Of a DNA stretch of 7,802 nucleotides, positions 5,529 through 7,802 are shown one piece after another. The stretch spans positions 1 to 7,802 of the forward strand of contig CALHIA010000063.1 of assembly GCA_938030585.1 (NCBI GenBank). Reading direction: 5' to 3'. Source of the DNA: an uncultured Candidatus Saccharibacteria bacterium (lineage in GTDB: Bacteria; Patescibacteriota; Saccharimonadia; Saccharimonadales; Saccharimonadaceae). The position numbers and the translations under genes are program-made. Position 1 is the stretch's first letter; each line of letters begins with the position of its first letter. The notes beneath the pieces are model-generated. The model worked only from the letters and a program-made list of their open reading frames with translations, did no database searches and was not told where the DNA came from.

Positions 5529-6083
5529 ATGTTCGTTTACTTAGAGGGCTTGCCGTATGTAGGAAAAAGCACTTTGGCAAAAGGATTAAAGTCTCGTTTG
5601 GGGGCAGGTTGGAAGATCATGGATGGTCAGAGTTTAACAAAGGAAGAGCTTTACGTCTTAGCGCATGGTAATTTTGGAAATGTAATTTTAGATTCATTCA
5701 AGCCGTATTATGAATTAGCTAAGAAGTATGCGCGTTCTACTTATGTTCCCAAGCCGGTACTAAAAGAATATCAGGCCATGCTACCTAGACCTACGGCGTC
5801 CTTTTATCTACATGTCGATAGGGCCATGACCTTGGTTTCTCGTGCAGAGACCGCAATTAATGCCGGGATGGACTGTACTAAGTCCGAAAAGTCCATCTTA
5901 CAGAGTGATCATCTGACTTTTGATGGCTTCTGCAATCAATTCATGGAGTCGGTTAACACTATGGTGGTGCCAGAGTATATTGTCACGGATAACCTTTCAC
6001 CCGCCGAAGTGCTAAATTTAGTGTATTATAGCGTCAGCATGGCAATTAAAGCCGCAAGGGAACCGAAAAAGGCTCTCGCATAA
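5529..6083 (+). CDS. Atypical P-loop kinase of the thymidylate/deoxynucleoside kinase type
   Basis: A 184-residue cytoplasmic protein. It opens with a strand and a Walker A loop, LEGLPYVGKST (residues 5-15, with K13), as in thymidylate and deoxynucleoside kinases, which transfer the ATP gamma-phosphate to (deoxy)nucleotides or nucleosides. NVILDSFKPYY (51-61) occupies the place of the DRY motif, but the arginine is replaced by serine. SFYLHVD (91-97) matches the strand before the lid, and SRAETAINAGM (104-114) the lid region with few of the usual arginines. At 184 residues it is shorter than typical dTMP kinase (about 200-215). It is probably a small kinase with an unusual substrate, or a degenerate paralogue; dTMP kinase itself is not supported. 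Its codon use is G-richer and less C-rich than that of neighbouring genes, perhaps a sign of different expression or ancestry. It is monocistronic, with its own promoter and terminator. Confidence 0.6.
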   Translation: MFVYLEGLPYVGKSTLAKGLKSRLGAGWKIMDGQSLTKEELYVLAHGNFGNVILDSFKPYYELAKKYARSTYVPKPVLKEYQAMLPRPTASFYLHVDRAMTLVSRAETAINAGMDCTKSEKSILQSDHLTFDGFCNQFMESVNTMVVPEYIVTDNLSPAEVLNLVYYSVSMAIKAAREPKKALA

Positions 6084-6120
6084 TCGTGACATGCCGCAAA
6101 CTAGTTTTGTTCTTTACCTA

Positions 6121-6165
6121 GCATCTTTGATGCAAAAGACCCCGATTCTTTCGGGGTTCTTTTTT
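6121..6165 (+). terminator. Double-hairpin intrinsic terminator after the P-loop kinase
   Basis: A first small hairpin GCATC-TTT-GATGC (6121-6133) abuts a second, stronger one: CCCCGA (6140-6145) pairs with TCGGGG (6151-6156), flanked by AAAAGA and TTCTTTTTT. The second hairpin plus its T tract is the terminator proper. Confidence 0.9.
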
Positions 6166-6192
6166 GCGTTAAAAATCCTTATGTCCTAAATA

Positions 6193-6201
6193 TGCTACAA
6201 T
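6193..6201 (+). promoter_or_regulatory. Extended -10 promoter of the DUF308 gene
   Basis: TGC-TACAAT is an extended -10 element; no good -35 box lies 17 bp upstream. The start would be near 6208. A GGAG ribosome binding site (6222-6225) sits 5 nt before ATG 6231. Confidence 0.6.
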
Positions 6202-6230
6202 AGAAGTAATTTAATCGCACTGGAGTTAAT

Positions 6231-6875
6231 ATGAAAATTCAAGATAAAATTAACGCTTATCTCAATACCGCAATCTCCACTACCGTAGTAATGGTGCTGT
6301 TCGGCCTCTTTTTCGCCCTGCTTCCGGAATTCGCCCTCAATCTCTTGCGCCTACTTCTTGCCGCCAGCTTCCTGCTTGCCGGTTTCAGTATGATTGTGAG
6401 CCGAATCTATTCACGCTTTGTCCGTCTATTTTCTAGTAATTTTCTCGGCGCCTTTCTTATTGTCATTGGCCTCGTCTTCCTCTTCTATCCAGGTATTCTC
6501 AGTCTTATTCCGATGATTATCGGTCTCGTCATTGTGATTTCGGCGATTTCCCGTATTGGCTACACTATGGAGCTGAAAAACGTCTCCAAATCTGCTTATA
6601 TCACCTCTATTATTACCAACCTTTTGTCCTTGACTGCCGGCGTCGCTATCATTGTCTATCCATTTGATGCTTCCGCCATTGCCTTGTCGCTAATCGGCTT
6701 TATTATGATTGGTTATGGCCTCTCGGATTTAATCAATATTATTGTTCTGAAGAAACACGTTCATGATTTCACCGATCGTTATAATCTAGTCTCTAAATTT
6801 TCCGGTTCGAAAAAATCCGAAACCAATCCAGATGACATCGAAGAAGCGGAAATTGTCGACCCTAAAAAGAAATAA
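6231..6875 (+). CDS. DUF308/HdeD-like six-helix membrane protein
   Basis: A 214-residue integral membrane protein. Six hydrophobic helices are visible at roughly 16-33, 36-57, 70-86, 90-110, 123-142 and 147-172. They form three hairpin pairs, with the FxxPGxL-type turns (FYPGILSLIP at 85-94 and VYPFDASAIA at 142-151) that mark the internal repeats of the DUF308/HdeD family. A hydrophilic, charged C-terminal tail of about 40 residues (KKHVHDF onwards, ending EEAEIVDPKKK) should be cytoplasmic. HdeD is linked to acid resistance in enterobacteria, but most DUF308 proteins have no known function and I assign none. There is no signal peptide and no catalytic motif. The gene has its own promoter; no terminator follows its stop, so transcripts may run into the next RNA gene. 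Confidence 0.78.
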   Translation: MKIQDKINAYLNTAISTTVVMVLFGLFFALLPEFALNLLRLLLAASFLLAGFSMIVSRIYSRFVRLFSSNFLGAFLIVIGLVFLFYPGILSLIPMIIGLVIVISAISRIGYTMELKNVSKSAYITSIITNLLSLTAGVAIIVYPFDASAIALSLIGFIMIGYGLSDLINIIVLKKHVHDFTDRYNLVSKFSGSKKSETNPDDIEEAEIVDPKKK

Positions 6876-6897
6876 ACCCCTGTTATTGTGCTTATGC

Positions 6898-6926
6898 TTG
6901 CAAAATCTAAGGAATTTTGTTAATAT
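6898..6926 (+). promoter_or_regulatory. Promoter of the putative structured RNA
   Basis: TTGCAA (6898-6903) and TAATAT (6921-6926) with 17-bp spacing; the start would be about 6933. The spacer contains the palindrome CAAAAT-N7-ATTTTG (6901-6919), which could be an operator or chance. Confidence 0.5.
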
Positions 6927-7354
6927 AAACGTGCAACACAGATATCTTGTGGATTGAGTATATTAAACGTATCGGGTATACGAAAAGACGCATTATATTT
7001 TGTGCTGCAAGGTTTTTGCTACTTCCTTAGCGAGGATTTGAAAAACCCCTCTTAATTTTCTAAAAAGAACAAGCAACAAAACATGCAGTTTTACCAACCA
7101 TTACTACCTCGCTGCGTGTCGCGTCGTGAGACTTTCTAGTCTAAAAGTTATTGCCATTTCTTTTAGTTAGAAATAAGGTTCACCACCTTGGCGGCATGTT
7201 GGGGCCGAAGTCACTATTTCTCTTAAATTGAGCAAACTCACTTTCTTTTGTTTTTGGCAACATCCACCTTTTCGGCCCCCAACTTATTTTCATAGTTGCA
7301 GCCTCAGCTTCACTAATCTTCTAGACATCAGAAGGCTGCGGATACCCCTCCAAC

Positions 7355-7440
7355 AAATCCCACCTGCTGTGGGTCCCGTCTTGTATAAGACGAGCTCAAA
7401 TCCCATTTCTTATGGGTCCCGTCTTATCTAAGGCGGGTAT
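7355..7440 (+). repeat. Tandem duplicated double-hairpin module (43-nt period)
   Basis: Two copies, 7355-7397 and 7398-7440. Each starts AAATCCCA, folds CCCAY/RTGGG, continues TGGGTCCCGTCTT and folds again (CGTCTT/AAGACG in copy 1, CCCGTCTT/AAGGCGGG in copy 2). The outer halves are nearly identical while the hairpin loops differ. Only copy 2 is followed by a T tract, so copy 1 looks like a duplicated terminator that lost or never had its U run. Confidence 0.85.
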
Positions 7441-7446
7441 TTTTTT
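7418..7446 (+). terminator. Intrinsic terminator of the putative RNA
   Basis: CCCGTCTT (7418-7425) pairs with AAGGCGGG (7430-7437) around an ATCT loop, giving 8 pairs including one G-T, followed by TATTTTTTT. It fixes the plus-strand direction of the transcript. Confidence 0.92.
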
Positions 7447-7478
7447 GCTTAAAAATTATCTAGAAGATAGGTGAAAAC

Positions 7479-7504
7479 AAAAAAGAGCCCCGAAAGGCTC
7501 TTTT
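7479..7504 (-). terminator. Intrinsic terminator of tRNA-Lys
   Basis: On the minus strand GAGCC and GGCTC pair around a TTTCGG loop and are followed by six T residues. The flanking AAAA/TTTT extends the stem and makes it usable in both directions. It lies about 14 nt downstream of the tRNA CCA end. Confidence 0.9.
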
Positions 7505-7517
7505 AAAAAATCTCTGT

Positions 7518-7594
7518 TGGTGAGTCGGGAGGGACTCGAACCCTCGACACCGGGCTTAAAAGGCCCGTGCTCTAACCTGCTGAGCTATGGGCCC
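7518..7594 (-). tRNA. tRNA-Lys (anticodon TTT), CCA encoded, aberrant acceptor stem
   Basis: On the minus strand the D arm (GCTC/GAGC), anticodon arm (CGGGC/GCCCG with loop CTTTTAA, anticodon TTT), variable GTGTC, T arm (GAGGG/CCCTC with loop TTCGAGT), discriminator A and encoded CCA are all well formed; the 77-nt length is normal. The acceptor stem is not: GGGCCCA faces CCGACTC, which gives three Watson-Crick pairs, one G-T pair and three mismatches (4-69 C-A, 6-67 C-C, 7-66 A-C). Nearby promoter and terminator are intact, so it is surely transcribed. It may be a damaged or recombined gene, or depend on an unusual 5' end (see findings). It would read AAA and AAG lysine codons. Confidence 0.8.
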
Positions 7595-7606
7595 GTAGAC
7601 TCTGCG

Positions 7607-7636
7607 AGTATAGCACTGGTCGTGGTGGACTGTCAA
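7607..7636 (-). promoter_or_regulatory. Strong promoter of tRNA-Lys
   Basis: On the minus strand a perfect TTGACA (7631-7636) and TATACT (7607-7612) are separated by 18 bp. The start would fall at about 7600, only some 6 nt before the annotated mature 5' end. Confidence 0.85.
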
Positions 7637-7679
7637 GCGGGGCAAGCACTGGGTTTATCATCACTCTTCCAAAAGTCTA

Positions 7680-7802
7680 CTATCTATAAGCAAAATTCAT
7701 CTTTTTCCTCTGTGAGAGATTATACCTTGCCACCTCACCCGGTAAGGTATAAAAATCTCTTGCTAAGCTCAAAAGATTCAATAATTTCACCACGAGAAAG
7801 CA
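7680..7802 (-). CDS. Possible C-terminal end of a gene entering from the right edge
   Basis: On the minus strand one frame is open from the window edge for 40 codons to a TAG at 7680-7682. It ends with ...RYNLSQRKKMNFAYR and contains LARDFYTLPGEVARYNL upstream. I do not recognise a family. The frame runs across a long hairpin (7715-7760), which argues against coding, and 40 open codons in one frame can occur by chance. The stretch between this stop and the tRNA promoter holds nothing I can identify. Confidence 0.2.
   Translation of the reverse strand, partial: CFLVVKLLNLLSLARDFYTLPGEVARYNLSQRKKMNFAYR
7715..7760. repeat. Long imperfect hairpin / inverted repeat
   Basis: AGAGATT and ATACCTTGCC (7715-7731) pair with GGTAAGGTAT and AATCTCT (7741-7760), giving 17 pairs with one G-T and a three-A bulge on the 3' arm, around a 9-nt loop ACCTCACCC. 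No T tract follows on either strand, so it is not a standard terminator. It could be a regulatory hairpin, an operator or the remnant of a small mobile repeat. Confidence 0.8.

Larger units (their letters stand above)
6933..7446 (+). ncRNA. Putative structured non-coding RNA of about 510 nt, family unassigned
   Basis: This stretch of over 600 bp has no credible gene but begins with a promoter and ends in a strong terminator. Many stems can be drawn: GCAACACA with TGTGCTGC near the 5' end; CGTAT/ATACG; CTCGCTGCG...CGTCGTGAG (7108-7130, 10 pairs, one mismatch); GACT/AGTC; CTAAAAG/CTTTTAG (7141-7166); AAGGT/ACCTT (7175-7189); TTGGGGCCGAA with TTCGGCCCCCAA (7199-7282); TGAG/CTCA (7229-7240); GCAGCCT/AGGCTGC (7298-7339); then four short hairpins at the 3' end. 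I looked for and did not find the conserved GAGGAAAGTCC of RNase P RNA, the tRNA-like ends of tmRNA, or the SRP RNA tip. A 5S, 6S or long mRNA leader identity is not supported either. Large ornate RNAs (ROOL- or GOLLD-like, often near tRNAs) are worth comparing, but I cannot assign one from sequence alone. Confidence 0.55.

Noticed and set aside
6901..6919. CAAAAT-N7-ATTTTG as terminator of the DUF308 gene
   Set aside because: The stem is only six weak A-T-rich pairs with no proper T tract; it lies in the spacer of the following promoter.
7228..7431. 67-codon open frame in the right intergenic region
   Set aside because: It starts at a non-ATG codon without a ribosome binding site, runs through five strong hairpins and encodes a sequence with no protein-like pattern; a structured RNA explains the region better.
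7355..7440. Repeat pair as a CRISPR fragment
   Set aside because: There are only two units, each made of two hairpins with diverged loops and no spacers, and the second is the terminator.
6933..7446. tmRNA or RNase P RNA identity for the structured RNA
   Set aside because: No tRNA-like 5'/3' ends, CCA or tag-like frame for tmRNA, and no GAGGAAAGTCC core for RNase P RNA on either strand by eye; a covariance search could still change this.

Overview
The window looks like a chromosomal segment of a small-genome, low-to-medium GC, monoderm-like bacterium. The best guess is a Patescibacteria/CPR member, most likely Candidatus Saccharibacteria (TM7). This rests on the surface-protein set (WxL-like, DUF916-like, and a VPNTG sorting signal), compact transcription units each closed by an intrinsic terminator, and clear sigma70-type promoters. 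The taxon is an inference; there is no rRNA or other phylogenetic marker here.

Left edge (1-911): a minus-strand inositol-monophosphatase-like gene that stops after 61 codons, divergent from a plus-strand N-formylglutamate-amidohydrolase-like gene. The 34-bp spacer carries two opposed extended -10 promoters, each ending 6-7 nt before the start codon, so both genes look leaderless.

Centre (939-5294): a cell-surface cluster on the plus strand. It holds two secreted WxL-like small proteins (1036-1587, with its own promoter and terminator, and 1694-2242), two paralogous DUF916/WxL-interacting-like proteins with a signal peptide and a C-terminal membrane anchor (2307-3263 and 3275-4243), and a secreted two-domain protein with a VPNTG sortase-type sorting signal (4285-5256). 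A strong terminator closes the cluster. The set parallels the WxL / DUF916 / LPXTG cell-surface complex of Firmicutes. By that analogy the membrane-anchored proteins would hold or present the WxL-like proteins, and the VPNTG protein would supply a wall- or membrane-anchored partner. No sortase lies in the window.

Right part (5313-7802): tRNA-Val(GAC) with its own promoter and terminator; an atypical P-loop kinase of thymidylate-kinase type; a six-helix DUF308/HdeD-like membrane protein; then about 640 bp without a credible gene. This last stretch has a promoter at its start, many hairpins and a strong terminator, and is best read as an unassigned structured RNA of about 510 nt. Convergent to it is a tRNA-Lys(TTT) gene with an excellent promoter and terminator but a badly mispaired acceptor stem. 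The right edge holds a 17-bp hairpin and a possible C-terminal end of a minus-strand gene entering from outside.
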